From NCBI GenBank assembly GCA_007745835.1, contig CP036424.1, forward strand, positions 3,087,968 to 3,151,967: a stretch of DNA of 64,000 nt, read 5' to 3'. The position numbers and the translations under genes were made by a program. This document shows, one piece after another, positions 8,655 through 17,373 of this stretch. The notes below the pieces were generated by a model. The model was not told the DNA's origin. It did not search any database and saw only the letters and a list, made by a program, of their open reading frames with translations. The DNA comes from Planctomycetes bacterium MalM25. GTDB lineage: Bacteria > Planctomycetota > Planctomycetia > Pirellulales > Lacipirellulaceae. Every line of letters begins with the position of its first letter. Position 1 is the stretch's first letter.

Positions 8655-9671
8655 ATGTCGATCGATTCGACTGATAGCGACACGCTGACGACGACCCCCA
8701 CGGTGGGCGTTGTGAAGCGCCCCAGCTCCGCCCAGTCAGCCCCACAGACCGGGCCTGAGGAGCGTTCCGCTCTAGACGAGACCGACGCCCCGGCCAACAG
8801 CTGGGCCCTCTGGCGCAAGGGGCTCGACTGGCCGACCGTCATCTGGATCGTTGTCGCTCACGCGATGGCGTTCGCGGCTCCGCTTTTTTTCAGCTGGCAA
8901 GCCTTTGTTGCTTTCTTGGTGCTGTATGTGGCGACCGGCTCGTTCGGCATCTGCATGGGCTACCACCGTCTGCTGACGCACGGCAGCTTCCAGACCTACA
9001 AACCGGTCCGTTGGTTCCTGGCCCTGCTCGGCGGGCTGTCGGGCGAGGGATCGGCACTGACTTGGGTCGCCAACCACCGCAAACACCACAAATTCAGCGA
9101 CCACGATGGCGATCCCCACTCGCCCCGCCACGGCAAGTGGTGGGCCCACATGTTCTGGTTCATGCCCAACCGCGGCATGAAGTGGCGTGAAGAGATCCTC
9201 GCGAAGTACGCCCCGGACCTTCAGAAAGACAAGGTGATGGTCTGGCTCGATAAGATGTTCCTCCCCTCGCATTTCGCCTTGGGAACGGTGCTGTACGCTA
9301 TTGGTTACTTCGGGACCGGCCTGGGAATGGGCACCAATAGGGACGGCTGGTGCATGGTCTTCTGGGGCTTGGCGTTCCGGATGGTGTGGGTCATGCACGT
9401 CACGTGGCTCGTGAACTCGGCGACCCACCTGTGGGGCTACCGCAACTACGAGACCTCCGACGACAGCAAGAACCTCTGGTGGGTCGGGCTGCTCGCCTTC
9501 GGCGAGGGTTGGCACAACAACCACCACGCCTATCAGCGGGTCGCCTCGCAGGGCCACAAATGGTGGGAGTTTGACTTCACCTACTGGTTCATCGTGGCGA
9601 TGGAGAAGACGGGCCTCGCTTGGAACGTGGTCCGGCTGAAGGACATCCCGAAGGGGACTCCCCCGGCCTAG
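8655..9671 (+). CDS. Acyl-CoA (delta-9 type) fatty acid desaturase
   Basis: A 338-aa integral membrane di-iron desaturase. The three histidine boxes are all present and correctly spaced: HRLLTH (104-109), HRKHH (141-145) and HNNHH (287-291). Transmembrane segments surround residues 61-95 and 118-135 and a further pair lies near 215-265. The family introduces a cis double bond into an acyl chain using O2 and reduced electron carriers, which adjusts membrane fluidity. The N-terminal ~45 residues are polar, low in complexity and outside the catalytic core. The gene stands alone, with a possible operator upstream. Confidence 0.93.
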   Translation: MSIDSTDSDTLTTTPTVGVVKRPSSAQSAPQTGPEERSALDETDAPANSWALWRKGLDWPTVIWIVVAHAMAFAAPLFFSWQAFVAFLVLYVATGSFGICMGYHRLLTHGSFQTYKPVRWFLALLGGLSGEGSALTWVANHRKHHKFSDHDGDPHSPRHGKWWAHMFWFMPNRGMKWREEILAKYAPDLQKDKVMVWLDKMFLPSHFALGTVLYAIGYFGTGLGMGTNRDGWCMVFWGLAFRMVWVMHVTWLVNSATHLWGYRNYETSDDSKNLWWVGLLAFGEGWHNNHHAYQRVASQGHKWWEFDFTYWFIVAMEKTGLAWNVVRLKDIPKGTPPA

Positions 9672-9990
9672 GCTGGCAGCTGAGCTTCGAGGCCCCCTAA
9701 ACCGCCGATTTTGGCGGAGAAATGCCCGCAACCGCCCGTTGCAAAGCGGTCCTTCTGTGGTATCGTGCTCAGCTTGCTAAGTGTTTTGACATCCCCATAG
9801 TTCGTAGGTGCGTGGCCACTGGTGGCCTCCGCCCAGGAGCAGGTGCAGCCCCCCCAACCCACACGGCTCGAGACAACAGGCCGCGGGAGGGACGTGCTCC
9901 AGATCGAGAAAGCCAACCGCGCCACACGCTTTTCCGGCGTGTCGGGACGCGGGCGGCGGCAATCAAGTCCAGCAGGCAAAAACGACTAAC
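9672..9990 (+). promoter_or_regulatory. Spacer upstream of rpsO with candidate promoter
   Basis: This 319-bp spacer has no supported gene. It holds a weak sigma70-like pair, TTGCAA at 9739-9744 and TATCGT at 9761-9766 with 16 bp between them (4/6 matches each), which would give a leader of ~220 nt for rpsO. A CCGCC-loop-GGCGG stem near 9702-9715, just after the desaturase, is not followed by a T-run. Confidence 0.3.
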
Positions 9991-10260
9991 ATGGCGCTGA
10001 CGACCGACGAAACGGCTCAACTGACCGCTGAGTATGGACGCGAGGCGAGCGACACGGGTTCGCCCGAGGTCCAGATCGCGTTGCTGACGTCGCGCATCAA
10101 GCAGATGACCGAGCACATGCATGCCCATCACAAGGACTATGCAAGTCGCAAGGGTCTGCTCCGCATGGTCAGCCGTCGCCGCCGGTTGCTGGACTACGTG
10201 AAGCGGAAGAACCCGCAGCTCTACCTCGATCTGTTGCAGCGGTTGGGTATCCGGAAGTAG
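9991..10260 (+). CDS. rpsO: 30S ribosomal protein S15
   Basis: An 89-aa protein of the normal length for S15. It shows the family signatures DTGSPEVQIALLTSRI and HHKDYASRKGLLRMVSRRRR. S15 binds 16S rRNA (helices 20-22) and nucleates assembly of the 30S platform. It is followed by pnp, the rpsO-pnp order seen in many bacteria. The ATG at 9991 gives the usual N-terminus (MALTTDE). Confidence 0.98.
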   Translation: MALTTDETAQLTAEYGREASDTGSPEVQIALLTSRIKQMTEHMHAHHKDYASRKGLLRMVSRRRRLLDYVKRKNPQLYLDLLQRLGIRK

Positions 10261-10624
10261 CCCGATGCGGTCCCCCGAGCCGAGTGCTCGTGGGACTCTC
10301 TGGCCGCTCCGTCGCGTCTTCCGGCAATCGGGCCGGGACGCCTCAGCCGAAAAGTCTTCTTTCCGAGCACGCTTGACGCCGCGAACCGGCGTTCAGGGTC
10401 TTTGCTCGCGTTGTGTCGAATCCACGCTGGCCTCCGCGTCGTGAAAGCGGAAGTCGGTGGCTCGCGTGGCTTACGGGTGCCGGCTGCCACTGCTCCTCGG
10501 CGTATCCGCCAGACACTCCGCCCACGGACGCACCCGGAAGCGGTCGTCGCCGTGCTGGCGTCGCCTCTCTGCTTGTCGCAGCGAGGGGCCAGCGGCCCGA
10601 CCCAAACACAAGGATTTAGGTAAG
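10261..10624 (+). promoter_or_regulatory. Long rpsO-pnp spacer / probable pnp leader
   Basis: This 364-bp spacer has no supported gene. The pnp frame stays open leftwards to an ATG at 10457, but residues coded there do not resemble a PNPase N-terminus. In other bacteria this spacer carries promoter or RNase processing sites for pnp autoregulation. I saw GC-rich short hairpins but no structure clear enough to name. Confidence 0.35.
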
Positions 10625-12745
10625 TTGCAAAAGACCATTGTTGAAAAGCAGATCGGTGGCGAGACCCTCTCGATCGAGACCGGCATCCTCGGAAAGCAGG
10701 CCGCCGGCTGTGTGCTGGTTAAGCTCCGCGAGACCGTGGTGCTGGTCGCGACCGCGACCAGCAACCCGCGCCCCGGCATCGACTTCTTCCCCCTGACCTG
10801 CGACTACCGCGAGCGGTTCGCCGCCGCCGGTAAGTTCCCGGGCGGGTTCCTGAAGCGTGAGGGTCGCCCCACGACCAAAGAGACGCTCACCGCCCGCCTG
10901 ATCGACCGCCCGATCCGTCCGATGTTCGCCGAGGGCTTCCAGGACGAGGTCCAGGTCCAGGCGTTCGTGATGGCGTCCGACCGCCAGACCGACGGCGATG
11001 TGCTCGCCATGAACGGCGCCTCGGCCGCCCTCATGCTCTCGACGATGCCGTTCGAGGGCCCGCTCGGCTCGGTCCGCATGGGCAAGGTCGATGGCAAGCT
11101 GATCCCCTTCCCCACCGCCGAGCAGCTCGAGTTCAGCGAGCTCGACCTGATGGTCTCCGGCACGAAGGACGCGATCCTCATGATCGAGGGCTTCGCCCGC
11201 GAGATGCCCGAGGACGAGATGGTCGACGCCCTCATGGAGGCGCACAAGATCATCGGCGACCTGTGCGACATGCAGATCGAGCTGCGTGAGAAGGTGGGTG
11301 TCGAGCCGACCAGCTACGTGCCGCCCGAGGACGACGGCTTGCTCGGCAAGCTCGACGCCGCCTACGGCGCCAAGCTCAAGGAAGCCAAGCAGATCGCCGG
11401 CAAGCAGGACCGCGCCGAGGCTTGCTCGGCCCTCAAGGCCGAGGCCCTCGCCGAGTTCATCCCCGATGCCGAAGCCGACGGCGCCATCTGCACCGGCCGC
11501 TTCAAGTCCGTCTGGCACGACCTGGAAGGCAAGGTCATCCGCCAGACGATCCTCGCGGGCAAACGCCCGGACGGACGCGCCCCGGCCGACCTGCGGAACA
11601 TCGAGTGCGACGTCGACCTGCTGCCGCGCGTGCACGGCTCGGCCATGTTCCAGCGTGGCGAGACACAGGCTCTCATCACCATCACGCTGGGCACCGGCCG
11701 CGACGAGCAGCGCGTCGATGGCCCGATGGAAGAGTACAGCAAGCGTTTCATGCTGGACTACAACTTCCCGAGCTTCAGCGTCGGCGAGTGCCGCCCCATC
11801 CGCGGACCCGGCCGCCGCGAGATCGGCCACGGCATGCTCGCGGAGCGCAGCGTCAACCCGGTGCTGCCGGACCACGACACGTTCCCGTACACGATCCGCG
11901 TGATCTCGGACATCCTCGAGTCGAACGGCTCGAGCTCGATGGCCAGCGTCTGCGGTTCGACGCTCGGCCTCATGGCCGCCGGCGTGCCGATCACCAACCC
12001 GGTGGCGGGCATCTCGGTCGGCCTCGTCAAAGAGGGCGACGACTGGACGCTGCTCACCGACATCCTCGGCGACGAGGATCACTTCGGTGACATGGACTTC
12101 AAGATCGCCGGCACGCAGAACGGCATCACGGGCATCCAGCTCGACCTGAAGATCATGGGCATCAGCGAGGAGATCATCCGCGCCACGCTCAAGCAGAGCC
12201 GCGAGGCCCGGATCGAGATCCTCCGCAACATGCTCTCGGCGATCCAGCGGCCTCGTGAGTCGACCAGCGAGTCGGCGCCGCGTCTGGTCCGCACCTCGAT
12301 CGACCCGCAGAAGATCGGCCTGTTGATCGGCCCCGGCGGCAAGACGATCCGCGGCATCCAAGAGGACACGGGTGTGCAGATCGACGTCGACGAGGACGGC
12401 ACGATCACGATCGCCGGCCCGGACGAGGCGACCGTCACCGAGGGCCTCGGCCGCGTCGAAGCCCTCACGGCGAGCGTCCAGGTCGGCCGCATCTACCAGG
12501 GCAAGGTGTCGAGCATCAAGGACTTCGGCGCGTTCGTCGAGATCCTGCCCGGCAAGGACGGCCTCTGCCACATCAGCGAGCTGTCGAACGACTACGTGGG
12601 CAGCGTCGGCGACATCTGCAAGGTGGGCGACAAGATGGCCGTGAAGGTCATCGCCGTCGACGACCAGGACCGCGTGAAGCTCAGCCGCAAGGCCGCCATG
12701 GCCGAGGAAGAGGGCGACGCCGCCCCCGCCGAATCGAAGGCCTGA
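10625..12745 (+). CDS. pnp: Polyribonucleotide nucleotidyltransferase (PNPase)
   Basis: A 706-aa protein from a TTG at 10625. The start is inferred: the residues after it ([19 protein letters not shown]) match the family N-terminus and an AAGGA element lies ~10 nt upstream; the only upstream ATG (10457) adds non-homologous sequence. Domains in order are a first RNase PH domain (~5-215), an all-helical linker, a second PH domain (~310-540, with the active-site area around [16 protein letters not shown]), a KH domain (~550-610, [12 protein letters not shown]) and an S1 domain (~620-690, [19 protein letters not shown]). The enzyme degrades RNA 3' to 5' by phosphorolysis. A strong terminator follows. 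Confidence 0.96.
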   Translation: MQKTIVEKQIGGETLSIETGILGKQAAGCVLVKLRETVVLVATATSNPRPGIDFFPLTCDYRERFAAAGKFPGGFLKREGRPTTKETLTARLIDRPIRPMFAEGFQDEVQVQAFVMASDRQTDGDVLAMNGASAALMLSTMPFEGPLGSVRMGKVDGKLIPFPTAEQLEFSELDLMVSGTKDAILMIEGFAREMPEDEMVDALMEAHKIIGDLCDMQIELREKVGVEPTSYVPPEDDGLLGKLDAAYGAKLKEAKQIAGKQDRAEACSALKAEALAEFIPDAEADGAICTGRFKSVWHDLEGKVIRQTILAGKRPDGRAPADLRNIECDVDLLPRVHGSAMFQRGETQALITITLGTGRDEQRVDGPMEEYSKRFMLDYNFPSFSVGECRPIRGPGRREIGHGMLAERSVNPVLPDHDTFPYTIRVISDILESNGSSSMASVCGSTLGLMAAGVPITNPVAGISVGLVKEGDDWTLLTDILGDEDHFGDMDFKIAGTQNGITGIQLDLKIMGISEEIIRATLKQSREARIEILRNMLSAIQRPRESTSESAPRLVRTSIDPQKIGLLIGPGGKTIRGIQEDTGVQIDVDEDGTITIAGPDEATVTEGLGRVEALTASVQVGRIYQGKVSSIKDFGAFVEILPGKDGLCHISELSNDYVGSVGDICKVGDKMAVKVIAVDDQDRVKLSRKAAMAEEEGDAAPAESKA

Positions 12746-12770
12746 GCCGATCGCGATCGATAACGAACGA

Positions 12771-12804
12771 AAGCCGGGCCTCGCTTTGCGGGGCCCGGCT
12801 TTTT
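12771..12804 (+). terminator. Rho-independent terminator of pnp
   Basis: A perfect 10-bp stem, AAGCCGGGCC (12771-12780) paired with GGCCCGGCTT (12792-12801), encloses an 11-nt loop. The stem runs into a TTTTT tract (12800-12804). It sits 26 nt after the pnp stop codon. Confidence 0.9.
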
Positions 12805-12811
12805 CCATACC

Positions 12812-12898
12812 TGTGGGAGGCGTCTCCTGACGCCGATTGCGGTGTCTGAGCGTGATCGGCTGAGATACCGCAGTCGGCTTCTGGAGAAGCCTCCTACA
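12812..12898. repeat. Long imperfect palindrome, copy A of a dispersed element
   Basis: Two ~40-bp arms (12812-12851 and 12859-12898) are reverse complements with ~7 mismatches and a 7-bp centre. Outer consensus: TGTRGGAGGCKTCTCC. A related palindrome lies at 41490-41575 and shares GTRGGAGGCGTCTCC followed by GACRCCGAT. Both copies lie just past a gene's 3' end. It resembles REP/BIME-like intergenic repeats; no coding capacity was seen. Confidence 0.7.
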
Positions 12899-12908
12899 AT
12901 CGATGCAA

Positions 12909-12944
12909 CCTGGCGACCCTTGGCGCTCTTGGCGTCCTTGGCGG
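12909..12944. repeat. Tandem 9-mer repeat upstream of the histidine kinase
   Basis: Four consecutive 9-nt units of the form CCTTGGCGN (the first has lost one T) run from ~12909 to 12944, ending 13 nt before the kinase ATG. Read on the minus strand the unit spells CGCCAAGG. No open frame uses it convincingly. Confidence 0.6.
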
Positions 12945-12957
12945 TTAATCTATTCCC

Positions 12958-13758
12958 ATGAGCGACGCCTCCGCCCCCAACGAACCCACCACCGACGAGA
13001 CCGTCCAGCGGCTGATGGACCAGTACGCCGAGATCGCTCGGCTCGCTGGGGGGCTCGCGCACGAGATCAAGAACCCGCTGTCGACCATCCGGCTCAACAT
13101 GCAGCTGCTGGCCGAGGACGTGCTTCCCGAGCCGGCGGAAGTCGGCGATGGTTTAGAGAGCGACGAGGTCATCCTCAGCCCCGAGCAGACCCGCGCAAAG
13201 AAGCGGATCGCCGCCGTACAGCGCGAGTGCACTCGCCTGCAGGACCTGCTGGACGACTTCCTGAACTACGCGAAGGTCCGCCGCGTCGAGCTCACGCCAC
13301 GGAACCTGAACCAGGAGATCGCCGACGCGCTCGACTTCTTCGAGCCGGAGGCGGAGGCCGCCGGCGTGGAGATCGTCCCCTACCTCGACCCCGACCTGCC
13401 GACGGTGCGGCTCGACCGCGAGGCGTTCCGCGGCGCGATGACGAACCTGCTGCTCAACGCCAAGCAGGCGATGCCCGACGGCGGGCAGCTGATCGTCCAG
13501 ACCCGCAACCTGGGCGACCGGGCGGCCGTCTACCTGACCGACACGGGCGTCGGCATGGACGACACGACTGCGAGCCGGATGTTCGAGGCCTTCTACAGCA
13601 CCAAGCCGGGCGGCAGCGGCCTGGGGCTCCCGACGACCGCCAAGCTGATCGAGGCCCACGGCGGCACGATCGCCGTCGAGAGCGAGCTGGGTCGTGGCAC
13701 CCGCTTCACGATCGAGCTGCCCGCGACGGCGAGGCTGGCGCAAACCGGCGAGAGCTAG
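12958..13758 (+). CDS. Soluble sensor histidine kinase (HisKA-HATPase_c)
   Basis: A 266-aa kinase with no signal or membrane segment and no separate sensor domain. The H-box LAHEIKNPLSTI places the phospho-accepting His at residue 35. The ATPase domain shows the N-box NLLLNAKQAM, G1 DTGVGM and G2 GGSGLGLPTTAKLI. This NtrB-like core autophosphorylates and passes phosphate to a response regulator. The nearest candidate partner is the NtrC-like gene at 15523, two genes downstream. An acetyltransferase gene begins 2 nt after its stop, implying one transcript. With no input domain it probably senses through a partner protein (inference). Confidence 0.9.
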   Translation: MSDASAPNEPTTDETVQRLMDQYAEIARLAGGLAHEIKNPLSTIRLNMQLLAEDVLPEPAEVGDGLESDEVILSPEQTRAKKRIAAVQRECTRLQDLLDDFLNYAKVRRVELTPRNLNQEIADALDFFEPEAEAAGVEIVPYLDPDLPTVRLDREAFRGAMTNLLLNAKQAMPDGGQLIVQTRNLGDRAAVYLTDTGVGMDDTTASRMFEAFYSTKPGGSGLGLPTTAKLIEAHGGTIAVESELGRGTRFTIELPATARLAQTGES

Positions 13759-13760
13759 TC

Positions 13761-14294
13761 ATGCTTGCCATACGAGAGGCGTCCCCCTCCGATCGCGACG
13801 CGATCCGCGCCGTTCACGCCCTCGCCTTCGCCGGGCCTGAGGCGGAACCGGTGGCGAAGCTCGCCGTCGAGTTGCTCGACGAGACGGGCCCGCGCGCGAC
13901 GCTCAACCTGGTCGCCGAGTCGACGGGCGAGCTTGTCGGGCACGTGGCGTTCAGCCCGGTCGCGTTCGCCGCGTCGGAAGGTCTGTCGGGCTACTTGCTG
14001 GCCCCACTCGGGGTGAGGCCCGACCATCAAATGCGGCGGGTCGGGACGCAGATCGTCGAGGAAGGCATCAACCGGTTGCGTGGCCAAGGCGTTGACGTGC
14101 TGCTCGTCTACGGCGACCCGGCCTACTACGGCCGGTTCGGCTTCACGGACAAGAACTCGAATCGCTTCGTGCCCCCTTACGAGCTGGAGCAGCCCTTCGG
14201 CTGGCTCACCCTACCGCTGCGTGAGGACCGCCTGCCGAAGGGGCCGATGCGTCTCTCGTGCGTCGAGCCGCTGTGCGATCCCGGGCTTTGGTAG
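13761..14294 (+). CDS. GNAT family N-acetyltransferase (YhbS-like)
   Basis: A 177-aa protein starting 2 nt after the kinase stop, so probably translationally coupled. It has the GNAT layout: N-terminal strand and helix (LAIREASPSDRDAIRAVH), central strands ending LLAPLGVRPDHQMRRVGTQI (the acetyl-CoA-binding R/Q-x-x-G-x-G/A region, here RRVGTQ), then VLLVYGDPAYYGRFGF, typical of the YhbS subgroup. The family moves an acetyl group from acetyl-CoA to an amine; the acceptor is unknown. Confidence 0.85.
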   Translation: MLAIREASPSDRDAIRAVHALAFAGPEAEPVAKLAVELLDETGPRATLNLVAESTGELVGHVAFSPVAFAASEGLSGYLLAPLGVRPDHQMRRVGTQIVEEGINRLRGQGVDVLLVYGDPAYYGRFGFTDKNSNRFVPPYELEQPFGWLTLPLREDRLPKGPMRLSCVEPLCDPGLW

Positions 14295-14422
14295 CCGATC
14301 GTTCCGCACGATTCGTGAAAAAACTGCGAGCGGCGTGTCGGCCTCCTTGCCGGTTTCTTGAGACCCGTGGCGTAACGATCGCCACGCCCATTATCGGGCC
14401 CTCACGAAACCGGGAACGACCG

Positions 14423-15376
14423 ATGAACTGCACGCCCCTCGCCCTCACCGCCGCTCTGCTTTTCGGTGTCGCCTCGAACGCCCAGGCGACCCCAATGGAG
14501 GTTTACCGCAGCTCGATGTCCCACGGCGCCGGCTGGGGGATCAACGCCTTTGGCGATGGTGACCACGCCGCTACCTTTGGCTACGACTACAGCGCCGACG
14601 GCGTGCCCGAGGCGCCCAACAGCCGGGGGGGAGATCTCGCCACGCGGGGCGTGAAGCTCGAAGCGAACACCGACCCCAACTCGCCGGGGGCATCCGGTTT
14701 CATGCTCTACCCGGTCGGCCAAAACTTCACGGGCCGCTATCAACTCCGCTTCGACGCCTGGATGAACTACGACGCCCACGAGCGGATCAACGGCGGGTCG
14801 GCCGGCACGACCGAGTTCCTCGGCGGCGGGATCGGCTACGACAACGCGGCCGCTGATCTCGGTGTCGGCGCCCAGGTGATCGCCACCGGCGAGGGCGGCT
14901 CGGGCAGCGACTGGCGTGCCTTCGGCGAGGGCTCCTTCCTCGGCGCCGCTGACATGACCGCTGGAACACGCAATGGCTTCGATCCTCACTACGCCGACTT
15001 CCTGCCGGGCGTCGCTCCGTCCCTGGCGCAGGCCCAGGTGAGCCACCCCGCGGGTGTCGCGGGCTCGCCCGGTTTCCAGTGGGTCACTTTCGAGATCACC
15101 ACCGACGGGGCGGAGGCCGATGTCTGGATCGAGAAGCCGGGCGGCGACCGCCTTGAGATCACGACGATCAACGACAACGGCGCCCACCCGTTCACCTCCG
15201 ACGGCAACGTCGGCATCTACTACGCGGACCTGTTCTCATCGGTCTCCAGCCGGCCCGACCTGATGTTCGGGCTGGTCGACAACGTGGTCGTCACCCAGAA
15301 TCCGGTCCCCGAGCCGGGCGCCCTGGCGTTGGCGGTGGTCGGTCTCTCCGGGCTGATACGCAACCGGCGCCGTTGA
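14423..15376 (+). CDS. PEP-CTERM sorting-domain secreted protein
   Basis: A 317-aa exported protein. The start ATG 14423 gives a signal peptide ending near NAQATP. The C-terminus reads VPEPGALALAVVGLSGL followed by IRNRRR: the PEP motif, a hydrophobic helix and a basic tail, which exosortase recognises and removes. The body has repeated Gly/Asp-rich strand segments and looks like a lectin or concanavalin-like jelly roll, but no family was recognised. It lies between the kinase/acetyltransferase pair and the NtrC-like regulator and may be under that regulator's control (inference). Confidence 0.85.
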   Translation: MNCTPLALTAALLFGVASNAQATPMEVYRSSMSHGAGWGINAFGDGDHAATFGYDYSADGVPEAPNSRGGDLATRGVKLEANTDPNSPGASGFMLYPVGQNFTGRYQLRFDAWMNYDAHERINGGSAGTTEFLGGGIGYDNAAADLGVGAQVIATGEGGSGSDWRAFGEGSFLGAADMTAGTRNGFDPHYADFLPGVAPSLAQAQVSHPAGVAGSPGFQWVTFEITTDGAEADVWIEKPGGDRLEITTINDNGAHPFTSDGNVGIYYADLFSSVSSRPDLMFGLVDNVVVTQNPVPEPGALALAVVGLSGLIRNRRR

Positions 15377-15395
15377 AGCGGAACCGACAATCCCG

Positions 15396-15463
15396 AGCCC
15401 GCGAAGGACGCGGATCGGCGTGACTCTAGGTCGCGTCGGTTGGCGCCTTTCGCGGGCTTTCTT
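15396..15463 (+). terminator. Terminator after the PEP-CTERM gene
   Basis: An outer 10-bp stem AGCCCGCGAA (15396-15405) pairs with TTCGCGGGCT (15449-15458). An inner GACGCG/CGCGTC stem (15407-15412 / 15432-15437) shortens the loop. The structure runs into TTTCTT. It starts 19 nt after the stop codon. Confidence 0.75.
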
Positions 15464-15522
15464 CGTTGGAGCGGGTCGATCGCCGCCTTCCGCCCCGCGA
15501 GTTCCCCCCTCATAATTCGCCC

Positions 15523-16932
15523 ATGGCGAAGACGAAGACCCAAGCCGCCGCCGGCCCGCCGATCCGCGTGCTGGTGGTCGATAACGACGAAGCGCACGCC
15601 GAGGCGATGGGCGAATCGCTCTCGAAGATCGGCTACGCCTGCGACGTGACCCACAGCGGCGCCGAGGCCTCGGCCCTCATGGAGAAGGGGGACTACGAGA
15701 TTGTGGTCACCGACCTGGTCATGCCGGGCGGGTCGGGCGGTCTGGAGGTCCTCGCCGAGGCGCGGGAGCGGCTGCCCGAGGCGGAGGTGATCCTCGTCAC
15801 GGGGCACGGCACAATCGAGTCGGCCGTCGAGGCGATGCGCCGCGGGGCGTTCAACTACCTGCTCAAGCCGCTCGACCTGGCCCAACTAAGAGCCGTGGTC
15901 GACAACGCGGCCCGCAGTCAGCACCTCCGCCGGGCGAACGCCGAGCTGCGGAAGCGGCTCGACGAGAAGTTTGGCTTCGAGGGCGTGGTCGGCGAGAGCG
16001 AGGCGATGCGGGGCGTGATCGAGCGGCTCAGCCGCATCGCCCCGACCGACGCCACCGTCCTCATCCAAGGCGACACCGGCGCCGGCAAGGAGCTGGTCGC
16101 GCAGGCGATCCACCAAAACAGTCCCCGCAAGACGCGGCCCTTCGTCGCGCTGAACTGCGGCGCGCTGAGCGAGAACATTCTCGAGAGCGAGCTGTTCGGG
16201 CACATCAAGGGCGCGTTCACCGACGCGTCGCACGACCGGGTCGGCAAGTTCGAGTACGCCGACGGCGGCACGCTCTTCCTCGACGAGGTGGGCGACATGC
16301 CGCTGCCCACGCAGATCAAGCTGCTGCGCGTGCTCGAGTCGGGCGAGATCACACGGGTCGGCAGCAACGAAGCGAAGAAGGTCGATGTCCGCATCCTGTC
16401 GGCGACCAACCGCGACCTGGAGAACGCCATCGCCGAGGGGACGTTCCGCGAGGACCTCTACCACCGGCTAAAGGTCGTGACCGTCCGGCTGCCCAAGCTG
16501 ATCGAACGCCGCGAGGACATTCCGCTCTTGATCGAGCACTTCCTCAGGCTGCACAGCAAGCGGCACCACAAGAAGGTGAAGAGCGTCTCGTCCGCCGCCC
16601 GCCGACGGCTGATGGCGTACGACTGGCCGGGCAACGTCCGCGAGCTGAAGAACGCGATCGAGAGCATGGTGGTCGTCGATATGGACGGCGTCCTCGACCT
16701 GGACGACCTGCCCGAGCAGTTCACCAGCCACGCCGGCGACGACGCCGTGGACGCCGCCCCCGCGGGGGGCTCGCTCGCCGAGCTGGTCGGCAAGACGATG
16801 TCCGACCTCGAGGGCCTCTTCATCGCCGAGACCCTCAAGGTCACCGGCGGCAACCGTGAAGAGGCCGCCAAGATGCTCGGCATCGGCGAGCGGACTTTGT
16901 ACCGGAAGATCAAAGAGTACGAGTTGAATTGA
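15523..16932 (+). CDS. NtrC-family response regulator with variant GAFTDA loop
   Basis: A 469-aa, three-domain regulator. The receiver domain (residues ~14-130) has phospho-acceptor Asp64 in VVTDLVMPG. The AAA+ sigma54-interaction domain (~150-385) has Walker A GDTGAGKE, Walker [14 protein letters not shown] and an arginine-rich sensor region. The C-terminal Fis-type helix-turn-helix reads [20 protein letters not shown]. The loop that contacts sigma54, normally GAFTGA, is GAFTDA here (residues 230-235, Asp234). The second NtrC-like gene in this window keeps GAFTGA. The kinase at 12958 is a plausible partner. Its ability to open sigma54 promoters is therefore open to question. Confidence 0.92.
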   Translation: MAKTKTQAAAGPPIRVLVVDNDEAHAEAMGESLSKIGYACDVTHSGAEASALMEKGDYEIVVTDLVMPGGSGGLEVLAEARERLPEAEVILVTGHGTIESAVEAMRRGAFNYLLKPLDLAQLRAVVDNAARSQHLRRANAELRKRLDEKFGFEGVVGESEAMRGVIERLSRIAPTDATVLIQGDTGAGKELVAQAIHQNSPRKTRPFVALNCGALSENILESELFGHIKGAFTDASHDRVGKFEYADGGTLFLDEVGDMPLPTQIKLLRVLESGEITRVGSNEAKKVDVRILSATNRDLENAIAEGTFREDLYHRLKVVTVRLPKLIERREDIPLLIEHFLRLHSKRHHKKVKSVSSAARRRLMAYDWPGNVRELKNAIESMVVVDMDGVLDLDDLPEQFTSHAGDDAVDAAPAGGSLAELVGKTMSDLEGLFIAETLKVTGGNREEAAKMLGIGERTLYRKIKEYELN

Positions 16933-16973
16933 GGAGGAGGAGATAAGGGGATGAATTGGGGATAAGGTGATGG
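16931..16973. repeat. Left arm of a ~41-bp imperfect inverted repeat
   Basis: The purine-rich arm begins in the stop codon of the NtrC-like gene and contains GGGGATGAATTGGGGAT. It is the reverse complement of 17305-17346 at about 36 of 41 positions (hand count). The two arms enclose the 91-aa gene at 17022. No target-site duplication was found outside the arms. Confidence 0.8.
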
Positions 16974-17021
16974 CGGCTGCTTTGAGCCGCACTAGCACGG
17001 CAAGCTAACTGCTAAAGAACA

Positions 17022-17297
17022 GTGAAGCCCGACCACGAACGAGCCCTCGATATCTTGAAGAGTCGCGACGGTCTGGAGTCAGAAGTAGTCCTCGCTGATG
17101 GTTCCTCCGTCCGGGTCTGGAACGTTGCTTGGGGCTACGACATCGGAGAGAGCGTCGCTCATATAACGACCAACATTTCGGGGCCTGATCCGGCCGACGA
17201 ACGCCCAATCCACTTCTTTCACGCCAGCGAAGTCGTTCGGATCTTCGATGTTGAAGACGGTGGTTTACGATTCGAGCTAACTAGCGGCAGACCGTAG
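17022..17297 (+). CDS. Small hypothetical protein bracketed by inverted repeats
   Basis: A 91-aa protein from GTG 17022. It is soluble, slightly acidic and not recognised. The middle (EVVLADGSSVRVWNVAWGYDIG) looks like short beta-strands, and the Trp- and His-containing phrase RPIHFFHASEVVRIFD is distinctive. Composition is visibly less GC-rich than neighbouring genes. It lies between two ~41-bp inverted repeats and separates the NtrC-like gene from mutL, so it may be a recent insertion. No Shine-Dalgarno sequence is evident. An immunity-protein-like or DUF-type small domain is possible but unproven. Confidence 0.55.
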   Translation: MKPDHERALDILKSRDGLESEVVLADGSSVRVWNVAWGYDIGESVAHITTNISGPDPADERPIHFFHASEVVRIFDVEDGGLRFELTSGRP

Positions 17298-17304
17298 CGA
17301 CAGA

Positions 17305-17346
17305 CCATCTCCCCATCCCCAATTCATCCCCTCATCTCCTTCTCCT
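17305..17346. repeat. Right arm of the ~41-bp imperfect inverted repeat
   Basis: This pyrimidine-rich arm contains ATCCCCAATTCATCCCC, the exact reverse complement of the core of the left arm (16931-16973). It ends 27 nt before the mutL ATG, so mutL transcription may have to come from inside or across the bracketed segment. Confidence 0.8.
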
Positions 17347-17373
17347 AATCGCACCGCAACGGAAGGCTCAGCG

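Noticed and set aside
10616-12808. 730-codon frame antisense to pnp
   Set aside because: The composition is a shadow pattern (Asp/Leu/Ala/Val/Arg); pnp on the plus strand has all PNPase domains.
14340-14400. sigma54 (-24/-12) promoter upstream of the PEP-CTERM gene
   Set aside because: GG and GC elements are present but the spacing (7 nt between GG and GC instead of 10) does not fit.
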